Positions 45,401 through 53,398 of a DNA stretch of 64,000 nucleotides are shown in pieces. Origin of the DNA: Pseudobacteroides cellulosolvens ATCC 35603 = DSM 2933 (GTDB taxonomy: Bacteria > Bacillota > Clostridia > Acetivibrionales > DSM-2933); NCBI RefSeq assembly GCF_001262605.1, contig NZ_LGTC01000001.1, positions 6,559,501 to 6,623,500 of the forward strand, in the 5' to 3' direction. The notes under the pieces are model-generated. The model was not told where the DNA came from. It ran no database searches and saw only the letters and a list, made by a program, of their open reading frames with translations. Positions within the stretch are counted from its first letter, which is position 1; the number at the start of each line of letters is the position of its first letter. Both the position numbers and the translations under genes were made by a program.

Positions 45401-46323
45401 AGCTGCAGTTTATATTTGGAAATGATATGCTTGCCGAAAAAACAAGAATGTCTTTATCAAAGAAAGTGGGAGAATTTAATTATGAACTTAGCATTGTATT
45501 TCCTGGAACAAATGAGAAGGAGGGAAGCTCCAACCTGGAATTTAAGACAAGCGATGTGATTATTGGGTTGACTGCTAATGGGAAGGGCAGCTTGTCTACT
45601 GTGCAAAAGTTTGATCAGCCGATGAAAATTCTCTTTCCATATACCGATTACAGCTGGTATAGGGAGGGCAAGACAAGCGGATATGGATTTGATAATGAAA
45701 GTATGAAATGGAACAAGCTTAAAACAAGTGCTGTATTTGATGAGAATGCAGGAAAAGGGTTTGTAAAGGTTAATGCTGAAAAGCCGGGCAATATTGCTGT
45801 TGCAGAACCCGGAAAAAGCTATTATGATGATATATCGGGCAATTGGGCAGAAAGTTCAATCAATAACGTAGCTTCCAAATGCAATTTGAAAAGCATAGAA
45901 GGCAGTTCTTTTAATCCTGATAAGAATATTAGCCTGGGAGAAGCAGTAAAGCTTATGCTGGATGTGATGAATGTTAATTATGGCAATGATTACATGACAA
46001 AAGCATCGAGAGCTAAGATTATTACTGAAAGTGAGATTGGGAACCAGGGAAATAACTGTACAAGGGAAAAGGCAATTGCTATGATAAGCAGGCTATATGA
46101 AATAAAAACAGGTAAATCCGCTAATGCTTCAAGTTCAGAAAATACAGGGTTTAAAGATATAGGTGCTGTATCTGAAAAGTATGCCAAACAGGTTAATTTT
46201 GCAATACAAAACGGCATAGTTACAAAGAGGGATACCAATTACCTGAACCCATCGGGAACTGTTACTCGAGCGGAGGAAGCGGCAATGATAGAGAAGCTTC
46301 TTATTCTTACCGGTGAGCTATAG
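42421..46323 (+). CDS. Giant fibronectin-III / SLH surface protein (2)
   Basis: Secreted protein of 1300 residues, 10 nt after the previous gene and plainly paralogous in layout. Signal peptide MKSFKRILSLIVIVVILAT to about residue 32; then Fn3-like units (IEWDDVWNVGRR, LTANSTYYFKIIA, LIPNTTYIIWVRAA, LLQDTLYFFWVQAE, LKSNFRYYARLYAY). A beta-rich region follows, then three C-terminal SLH repeats (YYDDISGNWAESSINNVAS..., FKDIGAVSEKYAKQVNFAIQNGI, LNPSGTVTRAEEAAMIEKLL). No enzymatic domain is visible; a structural or adhesive surface role is inferred. ATG 42421 has GAGGTG just upstream. Translation is likely coupled to the preceding gene. Confidence 0.83.
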   Translation: MKSFKRILSLIVIVVILATINPYYYKVAYAANADISPQEAPERLRVEAINAEEPPIGYNEFDGYYVDLKWDQVTFPNDSISGYINVHLQEVNKPYKPAVTVELRERDIPGGTTQIRLKNLKSGTIYYATLTAYHTHSNGNTTYNSALSVESNKVKFMTDMNLIGSSYGVSQLKIEWDDVWNVGRRIDYKLYVSETPEFNNVQPIYVGEGQIEPLGPIKVNQISGRLEYVLTVNDPGRVYYIKIVPDIVEAILKKTDESSVIMVSSFIIARTSKISETDEGSIWRFDWSAVVTGLSSTDMTISYQIFRGDVENNDVPQYMASVDDTNFFITLPPGENRYYYTIIASITKNGEDVYPGIKIKSDRILLNEHDIITTPGVPDITDLFERVTGDTIISYEDELKPNSATVLWRVPQKGDGSIDTEISYDIWLIDNPNLLDNPPEGNRIERDFKPSSANLIINGTEIKGYKYTVSNLTANSTYYFKIIAKKSLVDYVDGRLQSVVKKSDPAVKVIITPSEGPIDQPLIPGRPPFSIKMTDEGQSAITATTATIRLKNKWYEKFNDEIGKWEYVRTEKLSQDDIPVYSPTPETLDGKNYRVVEYDSGVTIDVGCVEYIEGMSYNDIENITANKITGFPVTPNDAAENGSLNPDGRKHNVDITLTNLIPNTTYIIWVRAARRSVSLISGPSDPIVITTDPDVVPPIVKPTVPIFNYGLAGDTFVDLGWNFNNNYKYTLKYGTVENINSTTGTVQISPEDLANANFYRIKNLLQDTLYFFWVQAETITGGSKSEWSDSYILKTLPLNPPETPAGFGVKNGDDAITKNSITFEWVMDEGMEYKLEVASDVNYKNMTEYKCKNVSEFKVESLKSNFRYYARLYAYDPKKQAYSAPTQSITVRTERSDDDYDSDQDIENILTGEFVVVDPKLINNIWNISITGSNADRFVEHMQNDKVIDYKIDLTNPPAKASNIKITIGSKVLDAMAVLKENMVITADSDTDGKLQFIFGNDMLAEKTRMSLSKKVGEFNYELSIVFPGTNEKEGSSNLEFKTSDVIIGLTANGKGSLSTVQKFDQPMKILFPYTDYSWYREGKTSGYGFDNESMKWNKLKTSAVFDENAGKGFVKVNAEKPGNIAVAEPGKSYYDDISGNWAESSINNVASKCNLKSIEGSSFNPDKNISLGEAVKLMLDVMNVNYGNDYMTKASRAKIITESEIGNQGNNCTREKAIAMISRLYEIKTGKSANASSSENTGFKDIGAVSEKYAKQVNFAIQNGIVTKRDTNYLNPSGTVTRAEEAAMIEKLLILTGEL

Positions 46324-46393
46324 TATCTTATTTGGTTTGTTATTAGTCATGATCGAAAAATAATAGCAAAGCGAAATTTCCTTGGAGGCTTTT

Positions 46394-47248
46394 ATGAATA
46401 CACTATATAAATATGCTGTTGGCCTATTAATTGCAATAATACTTGTAAATATTCTTCCAATCGGTATTTCTTATGCACATGGGGTTGTATATGATACTGT
46501 TTCAATTGAAGGGAACAAATTAAGAATAACATTAAAATGGAGTGACCCTTATGATAAGAGGGGAATATCCATTGCATTCTATCATTTAAAGAACGGCAAG
46601 ACTTTAAATATAGGCTATGAGATAAAGGATGGAGCAAAAAATATTGCATCACTGGATTACAGCCTTGCAGGAGCTATTGTTCCAATAAGGGTTGTGCTTA
46701 CAAATATTTCACCAGGGGCAGACCTACCATTTAAAGATATCAAAAATACCGAGGCTGAAGAATTTATAAGGCATCTTCACGACATGGGTATTTTAAACGG
46801 TAAGGAAAGGGATTTCTATAAACCTAAAGATCTAGTTTCAAGGGCTGAATTTGCAGTTCTGATTACTAAAGCATTAAATTTGGAAATAGTTAAATCCGGT
46901 GACCTTAAGTATAAGGATATCTCAAAACACTGGGCTAGGGATTATATTAATACAGCATCAGAAAATGGATTCATATCAGGCTATAATGACGGTACCATGA
47001 GACCGGATAACAATGTCACTGTAGGAGAGGCGTGTACCATTTTATACAAGGCATTCAAACTTAAGACAAATTACAATGGAATATATGACAAGCTAAAGCA
47101 GGATAAATGGTACAGCCAATATGTAAAAATAACTTTTGATCTCCATATTTTATCGACAAGTGACAGCATTTATAGAAATTTTAATGAAGAAGCATTTATA
47201 AATAGGGCAAATTGTGCCATCATATTAAGTAGAGCATTATCAAGATAA
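46394..47248 (+). CDS. Small SLH-domain surface protein
   Basis: Secreted protein of 284 residues in the same direction, 70 nt after the second giant protein. The signal peptide (about 1-28, ISYAHG) is followed by a small beta domain (about 29-110) and SLH repeats (about 115-284: LPFKDIKNTEAEEFIRHLHDMGILNG, YKDISKHWARDYINTASENGFISGYNDGTMRPDN as LKYKDISKHWARDYI and GYNDGTMRPDNNVT, and ANCAIILSRAL). It should be anchored to the secondary wall polymer. ATG 46394 is chosen because GGAGG at 46383-46387 fits. Probably the last gene of the three-gene surface operon. Confidence 0.82.
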   Translation: MNTLYKYAVGLLIAIILVNILPIGISYAHGVVYDTVSIEGNKLRITLKWSDPYDKRGISIAFYHLKNGKTLNIGYEIKDGAKNIASLDYSLAGAIVPIRVVLTNISPGADLPFKDIKNTEAEEFIRHLHDMGILNGKERDFYKPKDLVSRAEFAVLITKALNLEIVKSGDLKYKDISKHWARDYINTASENGFISGYNDGTMRPDNNVTVGEACTILYKAFKLKTNYNGIYDKLKQDKWYSQYVKITFDLHILSTSDSIYRNFNEEAFINRANCAIILSRALSR

Positions 47249-47285
47249 AAAGCATTATTAGTTTTACATTTGGCAGAGCAAAAAT

Positions 47286-47362
47286 AAAATCACTTGTGAT
47301 TTTGCAACCTTGGTGTTGTCGTGAGAAATTGTTGTGTAGAATACATAACAATTTCCTAGACA
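47286..47362 (+). repeat. Family A intergenic repeat, copy 2
   Basis: Starts AAAATCACTTGTGATTTTGC (hairpin), then AACCTTGGTGTTGTCGTGAG, then GAAATTGTTGTG...CATAACAATTTCCTAGACA (second hairpin). Same order as the copies at 24653-24733 and 57216-57310. It fills much of the 298-nt gap before ywmB. Confidence 0.78.
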
Positions 47363-47546
47363 TTAACGAACGGTTTTTACGGGATTTGCGATAGACAAAT
47401 GTAAAAAACTAATTGATTTTTATCAAGATGAAAGCATTTTTAGATTTAAAAAAATATGTATATACCTCGTCTAATGGGCAATAATTTAATAGAATTACGC
47501 CCGTATTATTTTCTTTTTGGCGAAATAAACGAAAAGGACTGAGGTT

Positions 47547-48305
47547 ATGAAAAAAGCAGTTTATATGTTGATTTCCATAGTCATTCTGATCAGTATTATT
47601 CTTACCATAAGGTATTTTGAAAAATCACAGAAAGATAACGGATCGGTAGATGTACTTTCGCAATCTTTTAAGGCATCAGGTGCCCAGTTTTTAAGAAGTG
47701 AGCTTTATTTTTGGGGAAGGGTAAAAAACAGCAATTTAAACAGCTTATGGTCTATTGGTAAAAGTGTGTTGACAAACATTGGAGTAAGCGAAAGCAATAT
47801 ACATATAAATAATGAAAACAATTGTGAAGAACAGCAAAAAATCCAGGTTTTTAACAATCTGGATCAAAATGAAAACCCGATTATAAGCCTTCAAATAGAT
47901 AAAAACGGTAACAAACCTGAAGAGAGTTTTATATCGGCTAACCTGATAAGCAAGGAGCCATACGAAAGTCTTGAGGGTGTGAAACAAAAAGTATTACCGG
48001 TATTTGATGAATTAAAAACCAAGCCCAAAGTTACAGCTTGTATAATGGGAACATTCCAGGGAAAGAAGGAACCATACCTGCTTGATGACATATGCAGGAA
48101 AGTTTTAAAGGAGGTGAGTGCGCTTAGTGTTGAAGAGTTTAATGACGGGAAAACTGCCAGCGTGAGTGCATATTCACCGTTGATTAAGGACTCTATTAAT
48201 GTAAATGGTAAAGAAATAAACATAAATTTAGCGACTAGATATAATGCAATAGAGGATAGGACATATTTATGGCTTGCGACACCGATAATAACGACAGAAT
48301 ATTAA
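47547..48305 (+). CDS. ywmB: YwmB-like protein (TATA-box-binding-like fold)
   Basis: Protein of 252 residues with one N-terminal transmembrane or signal segment (about 4-22), otherwise extracellular. It has no motif of known catalysis but lies immediately upstream of murA, the conserved position of ywmB (DUF1779) in Bacillus and clostridia. Features consistent with that family are SGAQFLRSELYFWGRV and the C-terminal YNAIEDRTYLWLATPIITTEY. Function is unknown; the link to murA suggests cell-wall physiology. RBS around GGACTGAGG precedes ATG 47547. Confidence 0.72.
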   Translation: MKKAVYMLISIVILISIILTIRYFEKSQKDNGSVDVLSQSFKASGAQFLRSELYFWGRVKNSNLNSLWSIGKSVLTNIGVSESNIHINNENNCEEQQKIQVFNNLDQNENPIISLQIDKNGNKPEESFISANLISKEPYESLEGVKQKVLPVFDELKTKPKVTACIMGTFQGKKEPYLLDDICRKVLKEVSALSVEEFNDGKTASVSAYSPLIKDSINVNGKEININLATRYNAIEDRTYLWLATPIITTEY

Positions 48306-48372
48306 TAACAATAAATGACCTATATCTATTAACCAAAGATAAATACAGTTAATATACGAAAGGGAGATTAAT

Positions 48373-49632
48373 GTGTCCAAATTAATAATATCATGTGGAA
48401 CGCCTCTTAAGGGTGAGGTAAGAATCAGTGGTGCCAAAAATTCGGTATTGCCGATAATGGCAGCTTCTTTGCTGGCTGATGGCAAGAGTGTTATTGAAGA
48501 AATTCCTTATCTAAACGATGTTAGAGTTATGGGAGAGTTGATTAATTCTTTAGGTGCTGGAGTGGAATTTTCAAATTCAAAAACTACAGTTTTAATTAAT
48601 CCATCCGATATTACAAATACCACGGCACCTTATGACTTGGTCAACAAAATGAGGGCATCATTTCTAATCATGGGACCTCTGCTTGCAAAATACGGTGCTG
48701 CAAGGATACCCCTGCCGGGAGGTTGTGCTATAGGCTCAAGGCCTGTTGATCTCCACATAAAAGGGTTTTCTGCAATGGGGGCGGAAATAACTCAAGGACA
48801 CGGATTTATCGAAGTTAGAGTAAATGGAAGGCTTAAGGGCAGCAAAATCTATTTGGATTTTCCAAGCGTTGGGGCTACGGAAAATATAATGATGGCAGCA
48901 GCAATAAGCGATGGCCAGACAATAATAGAAAATGCAGCTATTGAACCGGAAATTGTTGATTTGGCTACATACCTGGGGACAATGGGGGCAGACATTAAAG
49001 GTGCAGGTACGGATACAATCAGGATTAATGGAGTTGACAGGCTAAAAGGTGCTAACCATACAGTGATACCTGATAGAATTGAAGCAGGAACATATATGGT
49101 GGCGGCTGCTATAACCGGAGGAGATGTTAGGGTTGATAATGTGGTGCCGGATCACTTAAAGCCTGTAACGGCAAAGCTTCGAGAAGCGGGGGTTGAAGTG
49201 TCTGAGGAGCTTACAAGTGTCCATATTAGAGCTGGAGATGATATAAGAGCAGTGGATATAAAAACTCATCCTTATCCTGGATTTCCTACAGACATGCAGG
49301 CACAGATGACATCACTTATGAGCAAGGCTGAGGGCACAAGCATGGTGATTGAGACAATATTTGAAAATAGATTCATGCATGTTAATGAGCTTAAAAGAAT
49401 GGGTGCCAACATCAAAATAGAGGGCAGAAGTGCAATAATAGAAGGCAATCCCAACCTTTTAGGTGCTCAGGTAAAAGCTACAGACCTAAGAGCGGGAGCT
49501 GCACTAGTGTTGGCAGGTCTTGCAGCAGAAGGTATTACCGAAATTACAGACATAGAACATATTGAAAGAGGCTACGTGGACATAGAGAAAAAACTTAAAT
49601 CCCTGGGAGCAAACATAAAAAAAGTTGATTAA
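48373..49632 (+). CDS. murA: UDP-N-acetylglucosamine 1-carboxyvinyltransferase
   Basis: Cytoplasmic enzyme of 419 residues, standard MurA length, transferring enolpyruvate from PEP to UDP-GlcNAc in the first committed step of peptidoglycan synthesis. Seen: GEVRISGAKNSVLPIMAASLLADG at the start, KMRASFLIMGPLLAK, the active-site Cys loop LPGGCAIGSRPVDLH (the Cys attacked by fosfomycin), and DRIEAGTYMVAAAITGG. The start is GTG 48373 with GGGAG at 48362-48366; an ATG at 48371 is out of frame. It follows ywmB by 67 nt and a terminator follows at 49672. Confidence 0.96.
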   Translation: MSKLIISCGTPLKGEVRISGAKNSVLPIMAASLLADGKSVIEEIPYLNDVRVMGELINSLGAGVEFSNSKTTVLINPSDITNTTAPYDLVNKMRASFLIMGPLLAKYGAARIPLPGGCAIGSRPVDLHIKGFSAMGAEITQGHGFIEVRVNGRLKGSKIYLDFPSVGATENIMMAAAISDGQTIIENAAIEPEIVDLATYLGTMGADIKGAGTDTIRINGVDRLKGANHTVIPDRIEAGTYMVAAAITGGDVRVDNVVPDHLKPVTAKLREAGVEVSEELTSVHIRAGDDIRAVDIKTHPYPGFPTDMQAQMTSLMSKAEGTSMVIETIFENRFMHVNELKRMGANIKIEGRSAIIEGNPNLLGAQVKATDLRAGAALVLAGLAAEGITEITDIEHIERGYVDIEKKLKSLGANIKKVD

Positions 49633-49671
49633 GTTTTAAAATTTAAAATTGAATAGTTGGTATAGTAGAAT

Positions 49672-49707
49672 AAAAAAAGTATCTTCGATATTTGAAGGTA
49701 CTTTTTT
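49672..49707 (+). terminator. Terminator after murA
   Basis: AAAAAAAGTATCTTC pairs with GAAGGTACTTTTTT (stem 49678-49686 / 49694-49702, one G-U) and ends in six T residues. Confidence 0.85.
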
Positions 49708-49791
49708 AATGTCTTATTCTTTTTTAAAACTTGGATTTTTATACAGGGAAAGTAGCAAAGCCGAAATGCCGCCAGGATAATCAATATACTA

Positions 49792-49876
49792 AGGCATGAT
49801 TGAAATATTACTTCCTGCTTTAAGCATGTGCTCATGAGTTAAGTGAACACAAAAGCCAAATTATACGGGAAGTTAT
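49792..49876 (-). repeat. Family B intergenic repeat, copy 2
   Basis: The minus strand matches the family at ATAACTTCCCG...AATTTGG and GAGTTAAG..., with the tail GGAAGTAATATTTCAATCATGC. Orientation is opposite to the copies at 20867 and 58777. It lies in the 330-nt gap between murA and a small minus-strand gene; the rest of that gap shows nothing else. Confidence 0.6.
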
Positions 49877-49963
49877 ATTTTTAACATGCCTAAATTACTT
49901 TAATATATCTAGTATTTGACAGCATTTCTGTATAAATCAAATATTTATTTAATGTGATAAAAT

Positions 49964-50263
49964 TTAGGTTGGAAATAAAAGTCCATAGAAGCTGTCGTTT
50001 TCTATTTTTCCAATTCCATATCCGTAACAAAATGCCTGATGCATGCCTGAGAGTATTAGGGATGTCAAATATTCACGTTCTTCCTTATCAAGGCCTTTAT
50101 CCATATTTTTCATAAAACATTTGGTTTTGTTTTCAGCAATACTGTGAATAGCTTGACTGGTTTGTACTAGATCATTCTGAAGCTTGGCACTTCCCAGCTT
50201 TATATATGCTTTTACCGTGTTTTCAAATTCTGTATAATCGTTTATATTTTTGTTATTTGACAT
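49964..50263 (-). CDS. Conserved hypothetical small protein
   Basis: Unrecognised protein of 99 residues, soluble and helical-looking, with two Cys (near 49 and 79). No motif known to me. An AAAGGAG site 6 nt before ATG 50263 supports real translation. It lies downstream of the htrA gene on the same strand but 163 nt apart. Confidence 0.6.
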   Translation of the reverse strand: MSNNKNINDYTEFENTVKAYIKLGSAKLQNDLVQTSQAIHSIAENKTKCFMKNMDKGLDKEEREYLTSLILSGMHQAFCYGYGIGKIENDSFYGLLFPT

Positions 50264-50426
50264 GATATTTTACTCCTTTTATATAACCAGAATTTTTGAG
50301 TGATACTATTAAGATTATTGCCAATATTAACAAAAATAGTATGACTATCTCGTATTTCCCAAATCCTAATATAAACTAATTCTTAAAGATAAAGATTTCT
50401 TTAACCTGATTAATAATTTTTGATTC

Positions 50427-51578
50427 CTATCTGGTAAGAAACGTTTTACCGTCTTTTTCAGTCAGTGTTATAGGTACTTTTACTGGTTTGCCATTATTAC
50501 AGTAAGTAACGTTTATAACATCTCCAGGCTCTTTGGAATAAATATATGACCTTAACTGGATCATGGTATTTATCTTATGCCCGTCGACCTCTTCAATTAC
50601 ACAGCATTCCTTTATTCCTGATTTGTATGCAGGACCAGTCTTATCAATGGTAGAGATATAAATACCATTATCGAGATTAATATTTTTATCAATATAAGAA
50701 ATTACATCTTTATCATAGGCGAATATGCCCATGTAAGGTTCTTTAAATTGACCTTTGTCCACTAATTTGTTTATGATGGGCTTAACTACATTAACAGGTA
50801 TAGCAAAACCTATGGCTTCAGCACTGGTTACCTTGATGGTATTAATGCCTATAACCTGACCTTGTGCGTTTAGCAGAGGACCTCCACTATTACCCGGGTT
50901 AATGCTGGCATCGGTCTGAATCAGGTCCTCCATATAATTTGCTCCCTCATCAGTTTCAATTTTTATGGTTCTGTTTAATGCACTTATAATTCCGGACGTT
51001 ACGGTTCTTTGAAGCTGAAGCCCTAATGGGTTACCTATTGCAACAGCCGGCTGGCCTATTTGTACCTTACTTGAATCGCCGAGAGGTATTGTTGGGAGTC
51101 CATTTAGATTTACCTTAACTACAGCCAGATCAAGTACGGGGTCCGACCAAATTGTTGTTCCGTCAATATTTTTTCCATCGGAAAGGGAAACTATTATTCT
51201 TTTGGATTTTCCGCCTGCTACATGGTGATTGGTGACGATATATCCATTGGAAGTTGCAATAACACCTGATCCAACGCCCCATTTTTCAGCAGTATTTCCA
51301 TCAAAAATTGAATTGCCATCTACCCTTAAAACAGAAACTCCAACAACTCCAGGTATGGATGACTTTGCAACCGATTCAGCAACTGATACACCGGATTGTC
51401 CTTGGGAACTTAAAAGCTGAGGTTGGGGAATGCCTGAATTATTATCAAGTTGAGGGATAGGGTTTTGCTGGGGTTGTTTGTAAAAATTGAGAAATAAGGC
51501 AATAACGAGGGTGCTTAGGACTGCTGTAGAGACAAGGATATAGAGTATCGTTTTCTTGGAATTATTATTTGAAAGCAT
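50427..51578 (-). CDS. htrA: HtrA/DegP-type membrane serine protease
   Basis: Envelope quality-control protease of 383 residues. One N-terminal transmembrane helix (about 10-30) and a Pro/Gln-rich linker lead to the trypsin-like domain (about 75-275) with the catalytic triad visible as VTNHHVAGG (His), DPVLDLAVVKV (Asp) and INPGNSGGPLLN (Ser). One PDZ domain follows (about 285-375, with GIYISTIDKTGPAYKSGIKE). The family degrades misfolded extracytoplasmic proteins. RBS AAGGATG. It follows a small membrane-protein gene by 68 nt and may be co-transcribed with it. Confidence 0.93.
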   Translation of the reverse strand: MLSNNNSKKTILYILVSTAVLSTLVIALFLNFYKQPQQNPIPQLDNNSGIPQPQLLSSQGQSGVSVAESVAKSSIPGVVGVSVLRVDGNSIFDGNTAEKWGVGSGVIATSNGYIVTNHHVAGGKSKRIIVSLSDGKNIDGTTIWSDPVLDLAVVKVNLNGLPTIPLGDSSKVQIGQPAVAIGNPLGLQLQRTVTSGIISALNRTIKIETDEGANYMEDLIQTDASINPGNSGGPLLNAQGQVIGINTIKVTSAEAIGFAIPVNVVKPIINKLVDKGQFKEPYMGIFAYDKDVISYIDKNINLDNGIYISTIDKTGPAYKSGIKECCVIEEVDGHKINTMIQLRSYIYSKEPGDVINVTYCNNGKPVKVPITLTEKDGKTFLTR

Positions 51579-51646
51579 ATAATCATCCTTTTATTTTTTA
51601 TTATTTATTATGTAATTGAAAGGATGAATTAATGCATAATTATGAC

Positions 51647-51988
51647 TTATTTTTCTTCAGTTGTTTTATTTTTTGCAAGTGCAACTATGCTTCTGTAAAT
51701 TAGAAGGATTGATATAACTAATATAATTATATTAAGTAGTAGATCTGCCGAAAAATCGGATGTAGAAATCCGGGTTAAAAGCGGAATGCCGTTAATTAAG
51801 CCCACAAATAAGCCTAAAATTAATAACAAGACAGGATGTTTGACCATGTTTTTTATAGGAGTTGCAACCTTCCCTGTACCGACATAATATCCAGGGTTGT
51901 ATTGATTATCCTGCCACTCTTTTAAATCAGACAAATTCTTTTCAAATTCATTTGACTCATTATTAAGGTTATCATCTTTGGGTTCCAT
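51647..51988 (-). CDS. Small two-helix membrane protein, unknown
   Basis: Protein of 113 residues: an acidic cytoplasmic N-terminus rich in Asn/Asp/Glu, then hydrophobic segments at about 50-68 (HPVLLLILGLFVGLINGIPL) and about 78-102 (SADLLLNIIILVISILLIYRSIVAL). RBS AAAGGAGG precedes ATG 51988. No family recognised. It sits directly upstream of htrA on the same strand. Confidence 0.7.
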   Translation of the reverse strand: MEPKDDNLNNESNEFEKNLSDLKEWQDNQYNPGYYVGTGKVATPIKNMVKHPVLLLILGLFVGLINGIPLLTRISTSDFSADLLLNIIILVISILLIYRSIVALAKNKTTEEK

Positions 51989-52021
51989 AAGTATCCTCCT
52001 TTATATTGTTGGTTGGTATGA

Positions 52022-52235
52022 TTATGAAAGTATTACATTTTTAAGTATTTCTCTTGCTGTTTCAGCCTGGTCTTTCTTAACTAACACCCTGCTGGGACCT
52101 GCTAGACATTACACATTCATATTCTATATAATCAACACCAATTATAACATCCTTTTCTTCACAGAGTTTAATCACCAATTCAACATCACAATCGGAGCAC
52201 TTGGTAAAACCATCACTATATTCATCGTTACACTT
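52022..52235 (-). pseudogene. Remnant of a zinc-ribbon DUF2007-type protein
   Basis: The minus strand reads KCNDEYSDGFTKCSDCDVELV in one frame, then, one frame over, VLVKKDQAETAREILKNVILS to a stop at 52022. Together these resemble the two ends of the putative signal-transducing DUF2007 proteins: an N-terminal CxxC zinc ribbon (CPxCGxEYxEGxxxCxDCxxELV) and the C-terminal VxxxDxExAxEIL. The start codon is gone (in-frame stop at 52236-52238), the middle is shortened and the frame is broken. The long plus-strand frame across it is spurious. Confidence 0.6.
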
Positions 52236-52330
52236 TTAGTTATATATCATAATTATATCAGACGTTACAGAATTTAACAACATTTATACTTATGAATTGA
52301 TATTGTTTTAGTGAGATGTAAAATATTACT

Positions 52331-52359
52331 TTACTAAATAAGGCTATTTTTGGTATAAT
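52331..52359 (+). promoter_or_regulatory. Candidate extended -10 promoter
   Basis: TTACTA (52331-52336), 17 nt, TATAAT (52354-52359) with TGG directly before the -10 hexamer. It lies about 100 nt before the lipoprotein gene at 52457. Confidence 0.45.
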
Positions 52360-52456
52360 ACTTGGAAATTGTACTATTATTAATGCATTAAGGTTTAGTA
52401 ACTTCAGATGAGCACATTATCTGTTTGCAATTACTTTGAAATGGGAGAGATGTTTC

Positions 52457-52972
52457 ATGTGTAGATATTTAAAATTAATGCTGATTATTTGTATTGCTGG
52501 GTTTATATTGCTTAGTTGCAGGTCTAATAATACTGTAAATGAAGATGAGCATTTTCCACAACCTGAAGTAGTTAAAGTTTATAATATGGGTGAAAAAGAA
52601 TTTGAACTGTCTTCTGAAAAATGTACGGAGTTAAGGGACCTGCTTGATAAAATGACATTTAAGAAATTAGATATAATACCACCTAGGTTATCAGCAGAAA
52701 TCCTACCAGATGATTATGTTATTGTTAACAAAATTCCATGTATTACTATAAATTTGCCAAAGGACTACAATACAAAGAATCTGATTAGTGCCAAAAGTCT
52801 TGAGAGTGCTAAAGAAAATGATTACATGCCATACTCAGGTAAGATTTTTATACCTTTGGATGGTCAATATAGAGGGGTATTATATCTATACAGTAACGCA
52901 AAGAGGATTACTCATATAGAAAGATTGAGTGATAGTGATTTGGATGAAATTATAAAATTAATTAATAGGTAA
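52457..52972 (+). CDS. Putative lipoprotein, unknown function
   Basis: Protein of 171 residues starting MCRYLKLMLIICIAGFILLSC, a lipoprotein signal with lipobox LLSC, so it is lipid-anchored outside the membrane. The remainder is polar with no known motif; it contains KVYNMGEKEFELSSEKCTELRDLLDKM and ends with DLDEIIKLI. ATG 52457 is preferred to 52436 since GGGAGA at 52443-52448 fits it and the signal then begins at residue 1. No operon partner. Confidence 0.68.
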   Translation: MCRYLKLMLIICIAGFILLSCRSNNTVNEDEHFPQPEVVKVYNMGEKEFELSSEKCTELRDLLDKMTFKKLDIIPPRLSAEILPDDYVIVNKIPCITINLPKDYNTKNLISAKSLESAKENDYMPYSGKIFIPLDGQYRGVLYLYSNAKRITHIERLSDSDLDEIIKLINR

Positions 52973-53155
52973 GGTTTAGATATTTGCCTATTTAAAATCA
53001 TAATCATCATAGAATATTTTTCATACTATAATTATGGATTATCAGCTATTATTATATTTATAATAATTAACTTGTTTTCAAAGTAAATTTTTATTTGAAA
53101 TAGCTGCATATAGTATATAATAGTGGTTAAAAATGTTTGTAAAGCTACGAGAAAT

Positions 53156-53353
53156 TCAACAGTCTCCCACAGACTTGATTATTTTCTTTACATTTTTCTC
53201 GAATTTTGGCCGTGGAAGCATTACCTGGTGTGAGCAACCAAGACACTTTATTCTGAAGTCTGCACCGGTTCGCATTACCTCCCACTCCTTGCTTCCGCAT
53301 GGGTGTTGTTTTTTCATTTCTACCACATCACCGACATTAAATTTAATTGGCAT
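53156..53353 (-). CDS. DUF951 family protein (YyzM-like)
   Basis: Small cytoplasmic protein of 65 residues: MPIKFNVGDVVEMKKQHPCGSKEW, WEVMRTGADFRIKCLGCSHQVMLPRPKFEK. These are the DUF951 hallmarks, with Cys in PCGS and CLGC probably binding metal. Function is unknown. The family is commonly encoded next to mscS-type genes, as here (45 nt downstream). ATG 53353 follows GGAGGAAAT; the in-frame upstream ATG 53377 lacks a site. Confidence 0.88.
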   Translation of the reverse strand: MPIKFNVGDVVEMKKQHPCGSKEWEVMRTGADFRIKCLGCSHQVMLPRPKFEKNVKKIIKSVGDC

Positions 53354-53398
53354 ATGATTTCCTCCGTAAAGTAACATGTTATGTATACGATAGTTGTA

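Noticed and set aside
51978..52277. 99-residue plus-strand frame with hydrophobic stretches
   Set aside because: It overlaps the start of the minus-strand membrane protein and is the complement of the decayed zinc-ribbon gene; no ribosome site.
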